A DNA stretch of 64,000 bases, taken from assembly GCA_026018925.1 (NCBI GenBank), contig JAKSZU010000029.1, positions 9,833,378 through 9,897,377 on the forward strand, written 5' to 3'. Source of the DNA: Tupaia tana. Lineage: Eukaryota > Chordata > Mammalia > Scandentia > Tupaiidae. Each line of letters begins with the position of its first letter. The first letter of the stretch is position 1. Below the pieces are notes generated by a model, which did not search any database, was not told the DNA's origin, and worked only from the letters and a program-made list of their open reading frames with translations. Positions 20,413 to 30,842 of the stretch are shown piece by piece. A program made the position numbers and the translations under genes.

Positions 20413-23400
20413 TATGGATAAAGATAGACATAGACTAAAAGTCAAGGGCTGGAAAAAGATATTCCATGAAAATGGAAATCAAAAAAGGGCTGGAGTAGTG
20501 ATATTAATCTCAGAAAAAATAGATTTCAAGACAAAGACTGTAAGAAGAGACAAAGAAGGGCATTATATAATAGTAAATGGAGTAATCCAACAAGAAGATA
20601 TAACCCTTATAAATATCTATGCACCCAACTCAGGTGCACCTAAATATGTGAAGGAAAGACTGCTAGAGCTAGAAGGAGAGATAGGGAGAAATACTATAAT
20701 TGTTGGAGATCTCAACACCCCATTATCTCCTTTAGACAGATCTTCTAAACAGAAAATAAAGAGGTACAGGACTTAAATGATACTATAAGTTGAATGGGCT
20801 TGACAGATATCTATAGAACTTTCCACCCTACATCCACAACATATACATTTTTCTCACCCTGGCATGGAACCTTTTCAAATATTGATCATATGTTAGGACA
20901 CAAATCAAGCCTTTACAGATTCAAAGGCATAGAAACTGTACCCAGCATCTTCTCTGACCATGACGGAATTAAACTCAAGATTAATTTCAAGAAACAACCC
21001 CGAAAATACACGAACACATGGAAACTGAACAACCTACTTCTGAATGACTTCTTCACTACTGAAGAAATTAAGGCTGAAATAAAGCAATTTATGGAAACAA
21101 ATGATAATGAGTACACAAGTGTCCAGAATCTATGGGATACAGCTAAAGCAGTCATAAGAGGGAAATTCATGGCAATTAGCACACATAAGAAAAGGATGGA
21201 AAGATGGCAAATAGATAACTTATCATCATGCCTCAGAGAATTGGAAAAACAACAACAAACAAAAACCCAAAATGCCAGGTGAAAAGAAATAATAAAGGTT
21301 CGAGCAGAATTAAATGAAATAGAAAATAAACGAACCATACAGAAAAAAATGAAAGCAAAAGCTGGTTCTTTGAAAAGATTAACAAGATCGACACACCATT
21401 GGCTAGAGTGATCAAGAAGAAGAAAGAAAGAAACCAGATTAATCAAATATGTGATGAAACAGGCAATATTACCACAGACATAGCAGAAATACAGAATATC
21501 ATTAGAGGATACTATGAGCGACTATATGCCAACAAGCAAGATAAATTGGAGGAGATGGAAAAATTCCTGGATGCATATAATATAGCAAGATTGGATCAGG
21601 AGGACATAGAGAACCTGAATAGACCCATAACAAGCCAGGAGATTGAATCAGTAATAAATAAGCTCCCAACAAAGAAAAGCCCTGGTCCAGATGGCTTCAC
21701 TTCTGAATTCTACAAAACTTTTAAGGAAGAGTTAACCCCTATCCTAATAAAATTATTTCTAAAGATTCAAAAGGAAGGAAACCTTCCAAATTCGTTTTAT
21801 GACGCCTCCATCATCCTCATTCCCAAAGCAGATAAGGACATGACAAAAAAGGAAAACTATAGACCAATATCATTGATGAATATAGATGCAAAAATTCTCA
21901 ACAAGATACTCGCAAATCGTATCCAACAACATATAATAAAGATCATTCATCACGACCAGGTAGGCTTTATACCAGGGATGCAAGGGTGGTTCAATATACA
22001 CAAGACCATAAATGTAATACACCACATTAACAGAAAGAAAGATAAAAAACCATATGATCATCTCAATTGATGCGGAGAAAGCATTTGACAAAATACAACA
22101 TCCTTTTATGATTAAGACTCTCAGTCAGATTGGTATAGAAGGGTCATTTCTGAAAACAATAAAAGCAATCTATGAAAAACCTACAGCTAATATTATACTG
22201 AATGGAGAAAAGCTGAAAGCTTTTCCTCTGAAAACAGGTACTAGGCAAGGCTGCCCACTTTCTCCACTGCTCTTTAATATAGTACTGGAAGTCTTAGCTA
22301 TTGCAATCAGAGAAGAGAAAAATATTAAAGGCATTTGAATAGGCAAAGAAGAGTTGAAAATATCTCTATTTGCAGATGACATGATGGTATACTTAGAAGA
22401 CTCAAAGGTATCCATGAAAAAACTGCTGGAAGTAATAAGTGAATACAGTAAGGTGACAGGATACAAAATCAATATCCAAAAATTTCTATTTATGAACAAC
22501 AAGTTGAACGAAGCAGTGCTGAAGAAAGGAATCCCTTTTACCGTAGCCACAAGATGTATAAGATACCTAGGGATAAACCTAACTAAGAAAGTCAAAGACC
22601 TTTATAAAGAAAACTATGAAAATCTTAAAAAAGATATTGAAAGTGACATAAAAAAATGGAAGGACATCCCATGGTCCTGGAGTGGAAGAATTAACATAAT
22701 CAAAATGGCAATTCTACCCAAATTAATCTACACGTTTAATGCAATTCCAATCATAATACCAGAAAAATTCTTCACAGATCTAGAAAAGACAATCATAGAA
22801 TTTGTCTGGAATCATAAAAGACCTCGTATTGCAAAAGCAGTCCTGCACAAGAAGAATGGAGTAAGAGGCATATCACTCCCTGATCCCAAGATATACTGTA
22901 AAGCTGTGGTGATCAAAACAGCATGGTATTGGCATAAAAACAGACATGTAGACCAATGCAATAGAATAGAGACCCCAGAAATAACCCCCAAAGCTTAAAG
23001 CCAACTGATCTTTGACAAAGGATATCAGTCAATCCATTGGGAAAAGGAAAACCTCTTTAGTAAATGGTGCTGGAAAAACTGGTATCCACCTGCAGAATGA
23101 TGAAACTGAATCCCCATCTTTCACCATTAACAACAATCAACTCAAAATGGATCAAAGATCTGAACCTAAGACCTCAAACAATAAAACTACTGGTGGAAAA
23201 TGCTGGGGAAACTCTGGGAGACATTGGAGTAGGCAAAGACTTCTTAAATAAGACCCCCCAAAGCACAGGCAATAATCCCTAAAATAGACAAGTGGGACTA
23301 TATTAGACTAAGAAGTTTCTGCACAGCAAAAGACACAGTATCAAGTGTGAACCGACAACCCTCAGAATGGGAAAATATTTTTGATAAATATGCCTCAGAC

Positions 23401-24151
23401 AAGGGACTGATAACCAGAATACACAGGGAACTCAAGTGCCTTATGTGAAAAAAAAATGATTAACCCAACTAAAAGATGGGAAAATGAGCTGAACAAATAT
23501 CTCTCTAAGGAAGACATATGAACAGCCAAAAAGCATATGAGGAAATGATCAACATCCCTCATCATAAGGGAGATGCAGATAAAAACCACAATGAGATACC
23601 ACCTAACCCCTATCAGAATGGCAAAGACGAAGAATATAAAAAGTGATAAGTGTTGGTGTGAATGTGGTGAAAAGGGAACCCTCCTACACTGTTGGTGGGA
23701 ATGTGAACTAGTTCAACCACTGTGGAGAACAATATAGAGGTTCCTCAAAGATCTACAAATAGAACTACCATTTGACCCAGCAATCCCGCTTCTGGGTATT
23801 TACCCGAAAAACAGGAGAGCACTCAGTCAGAAAAGTGTTTGCACATCAATGTTTATTGCAGCATTATTCACAATTGCCAAGACATGGAACCAACCTAAAT
23901 GTCCACAAACTGATGAATGGATTGGAAAAGTGTGGCATATATACTCTATGGAATACTACTCGGCCATAAAAAATAACAAGACCCTGGCATTTGATAGAAA
24001 GTGGTCAGATACGGAGGATATATTGCTGAGTGAAGTAAGCCAGGCTATGAAAGAAAGATATTGTATGTATCCACTCAATATATACCGACTACCCACACTC
24101 TATGGTAGAGAGCAAAAAATTGGAGGACATAAAAGCAGTGAAAGTACTTAA
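20413..24151 (+). pseudogene. L1 ORF2 (endonuclease / reverse transcriptase), broken
   Basis: ORF2p nicks target DNA and reverse-transcribes element RNA there. Order seen: AP-like endonuclease from its middle (NIYAPNSGAPKYV, then GDLNTPLSPLDRSS, then [10 protein letters not shown] with the catalytic His); linker; RT with [54 protein letters not shown] and the FADD active site near 22372; C-terminal region with [12 protein letters not shown] and [14 protein letters not shown]. Breaks: stops at 20774-20776, 21280-21282, 22336-22338 and 22996-22998, a frame change near 22055, and more in the C-terminus. The first catalytic residues (Asn and Glu) are lost with the truncation. Inactive. Confidence 0.93.
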
Positions 24152-24565
24152 TGAGAATAGGACAGTGTGGAATGGGGGGGTGAGGACAAGAGGATAGAGA
24201 AAAATAGCAAGAGAACAATAGAGAGGCAAGACGTTAGTGAGAAACAGATATGGCTTATTACCTCTTGATGATGACATGTATAGTATTCTCAACTGGATTG
24301 GTCTGAGAAATATTTCATGATGGGTAAAGTCTTTTTACAAGCAAAATGAGAAATAGTGATTGACTGTTTTTAAAAATAATTAGAATAATAATAATAATGA
24401 TTGGGAAAAACATAGAAAAGATATTGAATGATGAAGTGGGGAGATTAATGTCTCTGTATTGACTGACATGCATGGCATTCCCTTTTGAAAAAGCCATGTA
24501 ATACACTGTAAAATTATATCTAATCCAATGTAATATAAAGAAGATTATGATGATAATAAAAATAA
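20413..24565 (+). mobile_element. 5'-truncated L1, endonuclease remnant to 3' end
   Basis: About 4.15 kb of L1 in sense, lacking the 5' UTR, ORF1 and the ORF2 N-terminus. ORF2 runs to about 24151, followed by a ~400-base 3' UTR ending in an A-rich AATAAAAATAAAAATAAA tail. The terminal ~190 bases (AGTGGGGAGATTAATGTCTC through GACATGCATGGCATTCCC) are the 3' end reused by the composite element at 30463. Confidence 0.93.
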
Positions 24566-24579
24566 AAATAAATTTTCAT

Positions 24580-24735
24580 AGCCAGAAGGTGGCATAGCAG
24601 TTGTAAGCACTGGACTCCCACATATTGGACTGCAGTTTGAGTCCCGGACCTGGTGGCTTGCTTTCTCACTCTCCTTGACTCTCTGGTCAAATTAAAATAA
24701 ATAATAGTAATTAAAACAAAAAATAAAGTTAAATA
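24580..24735 (+). mobile_element. Short-type SINE
   Basis: CATAGCCAGAAGGTGGCATAG head, CTGGTCAAATTAAAATAAA tail. Confidence 0.88.
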
Positions 24736-25079
24736 AAGAAAAACTTCCTAGAAAAGAGAGAGAAGATACAAATCAATAAACCAGTTATGTAAGTAAAGAC
24801 ATTATTCCTCACTACATGGAAGTAAAAAGCTTTCTAGGAGAACATAATAAATACTAAAAAAAATAATTTTTCCACTAACCAATATCCATAATAAAAGAAA
24901 TACCCAATATTATAAGATACCAATCATAGTTGAAAGTTTAATAACTGTCAAAGATTAGATGCATGCAATGACTCTTTTTAAAATGAAATTAAGAAGTCAG
25001 TCATTTTCAGTTACTTTACAATATGAGAATATAAAATCAGTACACTTTTGGATCAAAACCTTAAAATTGAGATACAACC

Positions 25080-26008
25080 TTATGCTATAAACCTTAGATT
25101 GTTTTTGGAAACTCTTCTGTTTTTTAAAGCTTTCCAAGAATTCTTATCAGGCCTTATCAGAATAATATAGCACTTGTAGGCAAATATACAGCCTAGGAGC
25201 CCTGCACTGAAGGCCAAGATGGAGAAGACCTCCACGGCAACCATGAATTTCCCCTTGGTGCTGTGATAGACAGGGACAAATGTGATCCAGACACTGCAGA
25301 ACACTAGCATGCTGAATGTGAGGAACTTGGCTTCATTGAATGTGTCAGGCAGGTTCCTGGCCAGGAAAGCCACAGTATAACTCCCCAGAGCCAAGAAGCC
25401 CAGGTAGCCTAGGACACAATAGAAGGCAGTGACTGAGCCCTTGTTGCACATGATGATGAGGTTTCTGGGCTCAGAATGTGAGTCTATGTCAACAAAAGGG
25501 GGAGAAGTTCCCAGCCAGATTCCACAGATAATCATTTGAAACAGGGAGCAAATGGGAATGACAGAGTTGGAAGCCCCTGATACCAGCAAGCACCTCATGG
25601 TTCTTCCAGGCTTCATGGCCTTGAATGCCAGAATCACAGTAATGGTTTTAGACAGAATTGTGGAAACAGCCACAGTGAAGACAAGGCCAAATGTGACTTA
25701 TTGGAGGACACAGGTGATGGTGTTAGGCTGGCCAATGAAGAGCAAGGAGCATAGGAAGCACAGCAGAAGAGAGATGAGCAGAATAAAGCAGAGAGCCTGG
25801 TTGTTGGCTTTGACAATGGGAGTGTCTCGGTGCTTCACAAAGACCCCCAAAACTACAGCTGTGAGAACAAAGAAGCACAGAGCTATGCAGGCCATGGCTG
25901 TCCCCAAAGCATCCTCAAAATTCAGGAAGGTCACAGGCTTGGGGAGGCAGTGAGTTCTATCACTGTTTGGATACTCTTGAGCTGGGCACTGGACACACTG
26001 CTTTGCAT
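25080..26008 (-). pseudogene. V2R exon 6: end of cysteine-rich domain, seven-TM domain
   Basis: The acceptor is AACCAG before 26008; the exon starts with two bases completing a codon with exon 5. It encodes KQCVQCPAQEYPNSDRTHC (last three of nine linker cysteines), then the membrane domain: HRDTPIVKANNQALCFILL, IFGQPNT-type loop, [15 protein letters not shown] and, near the end, [19 protein letters not shown], a strongly conserved family stretch. The true stop is 25082-25080. One in-frame TAA (25700-25698), a single C-to-T change in a Gln codon after NTITCVL, interrupts helix 3. The rest of the 929 bases is open. Confidence 0.96.
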
Positions 26009-26574
26009 CTGGTTACAAAACAAAGATCCAGCAATTCAATTTTACAAATGATTGTCACATTAAAGGAAATGGTCACTTTTATGTACTTTTCCACAGATAA
26101 ATCCCCTGAGGTAATACCAAGATATACCAAATTATGAGCCTATGTTGATGACACTAAGAGAATTCTTTCAGCTTCAGGTGGCACCAAAGTGATTTAAAAC
26201 TGGATCTCAGCACATGAGAATCTTGGTTGGCCCATCTTGTGTCTCTGAATGATGCTAAAAATGATGAAAATTTATTCCAGATCTCTTCTCTACACTCCCC
26301 TCTGTTTTCCTTGTTAAACCTTATATTTTCATGGCTTATCGTATTTGTTCATCACAACAGATATGAATAGTTTTCTTATTAATATTCAGAGAAAAATAAC
26401 TTTATCTTCTTCTGGAATATCCTAACTACTATCTCTATCCTAATTTTTACTGATTTTTTTCTTATAGATAACATTTCACTTTGTGTACCTACTTTTCATA
26501 TTATACATTATAATTTTTCTATGAATATTATCATTAATAGTCCTATGTAAATGAAGGCAAGTTTATTCTTTTAT

Positions 26575-26840
26575 TTTTATTTTTTGGAGAGGTTTTTCGC
26601 TATAGGGCGCGTGCGCTCGCCAGACAGACAGAGAGAGACATAGAGACAGAAAGCGAGAAATCACCCCCCAGGGGGGATGGTCACGCCGCAATCCCTTCTC
26701 CTCCACTCTCCTCTCGGGATCTTTGGCACGCACGCACACGCTCCCGGCGTGAGTTGTAAGCCACCGGGTCCGAGACGTGAACCGCGGTTGACTATGTGGG
26801 AGTCCAGCGACATAGCCATTACGCTAACTGCTGGTTCCCG
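26575..26840 (-). mobile_element. Long-type SINE, young
   Basis: In V2R intron 5, flanked by GCAAGTTTATT on both sides (26560 and 26839). Confidence 0.94.
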
Positions 26841-26844
26841 CAAG

Positions 26845-27118
26845 TTTATTTTTTTTGTAGTGGTATTTGCCCTATGGGGTGTGTGCTTCCCAGAGAGAGA
26901 GAAAGAGACAGACACAGTGAGAGAAAAAGTGATAAATCACCCTTAGAAAAGGATGGTCATGCTGCAATTACTTTTTCTCTATTCTCTTCCTGGGATCTTG
27001 GACATGTACACAGACATGCCTGGCATAAGTTTCAAAGCACTCTGTTTGGGCCTCAAACTGCATTTGGCCATGTGGGGGCCCAGCAATAAACCACTATGAG
27101 AACTGCAGGTCTCAGAAA
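26845..27118 (-). mobile_element. Old long-type SINE
   Basis: GGGGTGTGTGCTTCCCAGAG tail complement; ends GAGAACTGCAGGTCTC. Confidence 0.82.
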
Positions 27119-27599
27119 ACTATTTTAATTTTAAGCATTTAATTTTTTAATGGAATTTGATTGCTCCTATATAGCTATTGTTTGAGGAATTGGTATTATA
27201 ATTATATGATAGAAGGATGGAGTGTTTTTTTTTTTTTTTTAAGGTATCCATTTCTATACATTTGAAAGCGTAGTTTGTAAGTCTCTTTTTTTTTATTGAG
27301 ATGCTGGTATACTTTTTACCTTTATACATTGTGTGGTTTCTGTTGCAATTACTTCTATTGCTATGTAGCAGGAAAGCAGCCACAGAGATTATGGAAATTA
27401 ACAAGTATGGCTGCATTTCAATTACTTTTTTTTCCAAAATAGGTGGTGTGCCTAATATTTTCTGAAGTTTGTATTTACTTTTGATAATACTGAGGCAATA
27501 TTAACAGGCTGTCAAAAAAGTTATGATGCATTTTTTTATAGAAAATTAAAAAAATTAAAGATACATCGTGACTCTTACAACCCAAAATCTTCTCAAAAA

Positions 27600-27860
27600 A
27601 TTATAGTGGGTATCAGCAGGTGTCATGGCAGGTAAGATACTAGTGTGGGAAGGTGATGGGAGAAGGAGAGTCTGAGGAAAGATATTATGAAGAAAAATAG
27701 GCAAGACATTTATGGGACATAGAAATGGATTATTACTTGTTGATGATAACATGTATGGTAAACCTAATTGGACTCGTGAAAAATGTATTCATGTTGGAAA
27801 ATTCACTTTACAAGTTAAGTGTTGTACAGTGATTTAATGTACAAAAGAAATTAAGATAAT
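27600..27860 (+). mobile_element. L1 3'-UTR fragment with SINE head fragment
   Basis: A 30-base SINE head (GTATCAGCAGGTGTCATGG) is followed by L1 3'-UTR text: GTTGATGATAACATGTATGG and TTGGAAAATTCACTTTACAA. Same family as 36800-37020. Confidence 0.65.
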
Positions 27861-27864
27861 ACAA

Positions 27865-28045
27865 AAAAGGTCCTAGACTCCCACATGACATATTGCAGTT
27901 TGATTCTCAAACATAGTAACTTGATTTCTCAGTTTCCCTTACTATTTCTTTTTTTTCTTTTCTCTCTATGGTGAGTGTACATGTCCTATAGTAAATTTTA
28001 ATAATAGTAATGTTAAAATTAAATAAATAGTTCTTTAAAAAATAA
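27865..28045 (+). mobile_element. Old long-type SINE, 5' truncated
   Basis: GGTCCTAGACTCCCACATGA to GTACATGTCCTATAGTAAA. Confidence 0.75.
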
Positions 28046-28214
28046 TTAGAGTGATAACTACTCACATTTTTTTTCTTTCATTACCTATTCCTATTCCAAG
28101 AGTAAGCAGATACTCCAGACTTCTGTTTCAGAAATAGGTTTGTCACCTACATGCATGTATTTGTTTTCTTCTGGGTCCCAAACCCCTTTTTGTAATTCAT
28201 TTTTTTCTTTTTCT

Positions 28215-28408
28215 TTTAAAAATATTTATTTCTTTAATTTTATTTATTATTATTTTTAAAATTTGCTCTAGTGCATGTGTATTCAGCACAGAGATAGAGA
28301 CAGAAAGAGAGGGGGAAAATGGGAAGACAAGTGGCCATGGCTGGGACTCAAATCATGGTCAGTCATGTGGGAGTTGAGTTCTTTAGGAATCATGCCACCT
28401 ACTAGCCC
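28215..28408 (-). mobile_element. Old SINE
   Basis: TTTGCTCTAGTGCATGTG; ends CCACCTACTAGCCCC. Confidence 0.8.
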
Positions 28409-28424
28409 CTATTATTCATTTTTT

Positions 28425-28596
28425 AAAGAATTATTTATTCATTTCATTTAATTTGTTTATTATTATTACTTTTTAATTTGACCAGAGAGAGACAGAGAGT
28501 GAAAGTGAGAAAACAATCTTCCAAGTCCAAGACTAGAACTGCAGTCAGCCATGTGGGCGCGCAGCACCTTTAGGCACCACACCACCTGCTGGCCCT
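28425..28596 (-). mobile_element. Short-type SINE
   Basis: TTTAATTTGACCAGAGAGAG; ends CCACCTGCTGGCCC. Confidence 0.87.
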
Positions 28597-28604
28597 GTAT
28601 TGCT

Positions 28605-28866
28605 TATTTATTTTTAAAAATTTGACAGGAAGCACATTCACTGACTAGACAGGGACACTCAGAGAAAGAAAGAACTTGAGACAGCACCACCTCTATAAAA
28701 AGGTCATGCCACAATCCCTTCTGCACCATTTTCCCCACCTTATCATTATTTTGCACAACATACAAACTCCTGATGTATTTTCCAAGTCATCTGGTTTGGA
28801 ACTCAAGTTACAATTTGGGTCATGTGAGATTCAGCTACCTTAAGCACCATGCCATGGGCTTTTTCC
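28605..28866 (-). mobile_element. Old long-type SINE
   Basis: Strongly diverged; GTCATGCCACAATCCCTTCT is the recognisable core. Confidence 0.7.
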
Positions 28867-28869
28867 ATA

Positions 28870-29690
28870 CCTCTATTTTTATTTCTTGTTTTGCACACTT
28901 ATTTGGTTTTGAAATTCATTCACAAAAAAAGTATTTTTTTCTTGGCATATTCTAACCTGAACATAAATATTTATTTTTACTAGCAATGAAAATTAAATTA
29001 TATCTACTTTTAGAATGCCTGAAATTGCATAATACTTATGGAAGAATTCAAACCACATTTATTCCTTATACATCGGAAAAATGGAAGCATTTCTTATTAT
29101 TTTCCATATTTCACAATTGCCAGAACCGCATTTTATTTTGATAATCATTTTATTTTATATTTTGTATGAATGACAGCAAAGTTTGAGGTCCCCAAGTGTG
29201 AAATTTACTAGAATGTTGAGTTTTGATCTTTAAACTATGTTTCTTTTTCTTCTTCAATATAATTCAAAGTGTGATATTTTATTAGTCAGTTCTTTGTTCT
29301 TAATTGCACAGGTGTTTGAGCATGGTTAACAAAGTTTAAAATATTTTTATAATAATTTATCTGTAATTACATTGTGCTTATCATCTGGGTATAAAAGTAA
29401 GATTCAAAGTTTAAGGCACCCACAGGTAACCTTGATGATAACACACCTTACATTTTATGAACGTATGAGATCTAAGATTGACCAGTATGAGACCTAAGAT
29501 AGACATGTCTTATTCAGCACTGAAGTGCAAGGGTGGGCATTGGAAATCATTTCAGAGTTGAGTCTAATAGAATGAGCATGACTGGATAACAGCTTACACA
29601 TATAGGGTAATAATAGTGTTTATAAAATAAATATACCAAAACAATGAATATGTGAATTAGGAACAGTGGTGCTCTATGATTCATTTCTTT
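28870..29690. other. Gene-free V2R intron 5 sequence
   Basis: Very AT-rich. No coding or repeat family recognised. Confidence 0.5.
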
Positions 29691-29694
29691 GTGT

Positions 29695-29937
29695 GTGCAT
29701 GTGTGACAGAGAGAGTTTTACTACAGGGCGAGTGGGTTCACCATAGAGATAGACAGTGAGAAATCACCTCACAGAAGAGAGAGCCTTGCCACAAGTCTCT
29801 TCCTTTCTGCTCTGGAGATTTGAGGCACACATGCACATGCACTTGGCATGACTTTCAAGCCTCAAGATTGGGAATTAAACCACAGTTGGCCACATCAAAC
29901 AGTGCCTTCAACCACTATCACATCACCTTCTGGCCCC
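29695..29937 (-). mobile_element. Old long-type SINE
   Basis: GAGTTTTACTACAGGGCGAG; ends CACCTTCTGGCCCC. Confidence 0.85.
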
Positions 29938-30017
29938 CATGTTTTCTTTCTAATAGTAACAGTTTCATTTTTATTGACCAATAGTAGGGACTAATAGTGT
30001 AGTTATATATTTCATAC

Positions 30018-30141
30018 TTGTTTGATTTGAAATTTCTGACTCTGGGCACAAGACACAAATAAAGCAGCAAACAGGTCTTCCTTCTTGGGGAAATTTCTGG
30101 AATCCAGGAACACAACTGTGACTACACACAGATTCAGGATT
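30018..30141 (-). pseudogene. V2R exon 5: cysteine-rich linker, intact
   Basis: Exactly 124 bases, the usual size for this exon, with acceptor CTGCTCAG and donor GTATGA. It encodes NPESVCSHSCVPGFQKFPQE, then GRPVCCFICVLCPESEISN. Its six cysteines plus three in exon 6 give the nine of the NCD3G linker that couples ligand binding to the membrane domain. No stop or shift. Confidence 0.96.
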
Positions 30142-30249
30142 CTGAGCAGAAAAGAGAATCATTCGTCATAATCATGTATGTTATGAACTGTCTCTATTTT
30201 TCTCCACTTCAGAAAAAACTATTGCCTTTAATAGTTCATCACTGTGTGA

Positions 30250-30440
30250 GACCAGCAGGTGGCATGGTGGTTAAGGTGCTGGGCACTCCCACATGGCTGA
30301 CCAGGGTTTGAGTCCTGAATCTGGTGGCTTGCTTTCTCACTTCCTCTCTCTCTCACTCTCACCCTCTGTCTCTCTCTGGTCAAATTAAAAAATAAATGAA
30401 TGAATGAATAAAATAAAATAGATAATTATTTTAAAAAAAT
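30250..30440 (+). mobile_element. Short-type SINE with target-site duplication
   Basis: Flanked by AATAGTTCATCACTGTGT on the left and AATAGTTCCTCACTGTGT on the right. The right copy overlaps the target used by the composite element that follows. Confidence 0.93.
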
Positions 30441-30446
30441 AGTTCC

Positions 30447-30462
30447 TCACTGTGTATCATTT
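30447..30462. repeat. Target-site duplication of composite element, left copy
   Basis: TCACTGTGTATCATTT, identical to 34101-34116. Confidence 0.93.
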
Positions 30463-30489
30463 TTTTTATTTTTATTTTTTTTATTATCT

Positions 30490-30660
30490 ATTTTTTATTA
30501 CATTGAATTACATATAACTTTACAGTGTATTACATTGCTTTTTCAAAAGGGAATGCCATGCATGTCAGTCAGTACAGAGACATTAATCTCCCCACTTCAA
30601 CATTCAATATCTTTCCTATGTTTCCCCCAATCATTATTATTATTATTCTAATTATTTTTT
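30490..30660 (-). mobile_element. L1 3' terminus within the composite
   Basis: Reverse complement of 24376-24535 in the L1 at 20.4 kb, with shared words AGTGGGGAGATTAATGTCTC and ACATGCATGGCATTCCCTTT. It is followed in sense by AATAAA-containing A-rich sequence. This is the part an L1 reverse transcriptase would recognise. Confidence 0.92.
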
Positions 30661-30683
30661 ATGATAAACATGATTTATTTTTC

Positions 30684-30842
30684 CAATTATCAGATCATAA
30701 AGTTCCCAACAATAGGAAACGTAGACTGCACTCAGGGCTGGACCAAGGGTGGGTCTCGTGCAGCCCTGCACATGTAGGTGAATCTCCATGGAACACAGTT
30801 TCAGGAACGCGGCTCAGGAAAGCAGAGACGGCCATCAGCGGT
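30684..30842 (-). mobile_element. Class II ERV LTR (U3) fragment within the composite
   Basis: It aligns with the solo LTR at 55456-55672 in two blocks. The first shares AATTATCAG, TCATAAAGTT and AACAATAGG; the second shares CAGTTTCAGG and AAGCAGAG followed by ATCAGC. A gap lies between the blocks. The LTR strand is sense with respect to the composite, as the SINE-R part is in SVA. It stops about 50 bases before the LTR poly(A) signal. Confidence 0.8.

Noticed and set aside
25552-26051. Plus-strand frames of 133 and 73 codons
   Set aside because: They are antisense shadows of V2R exon 6, whose minus-strand reading matches a known receptor family.
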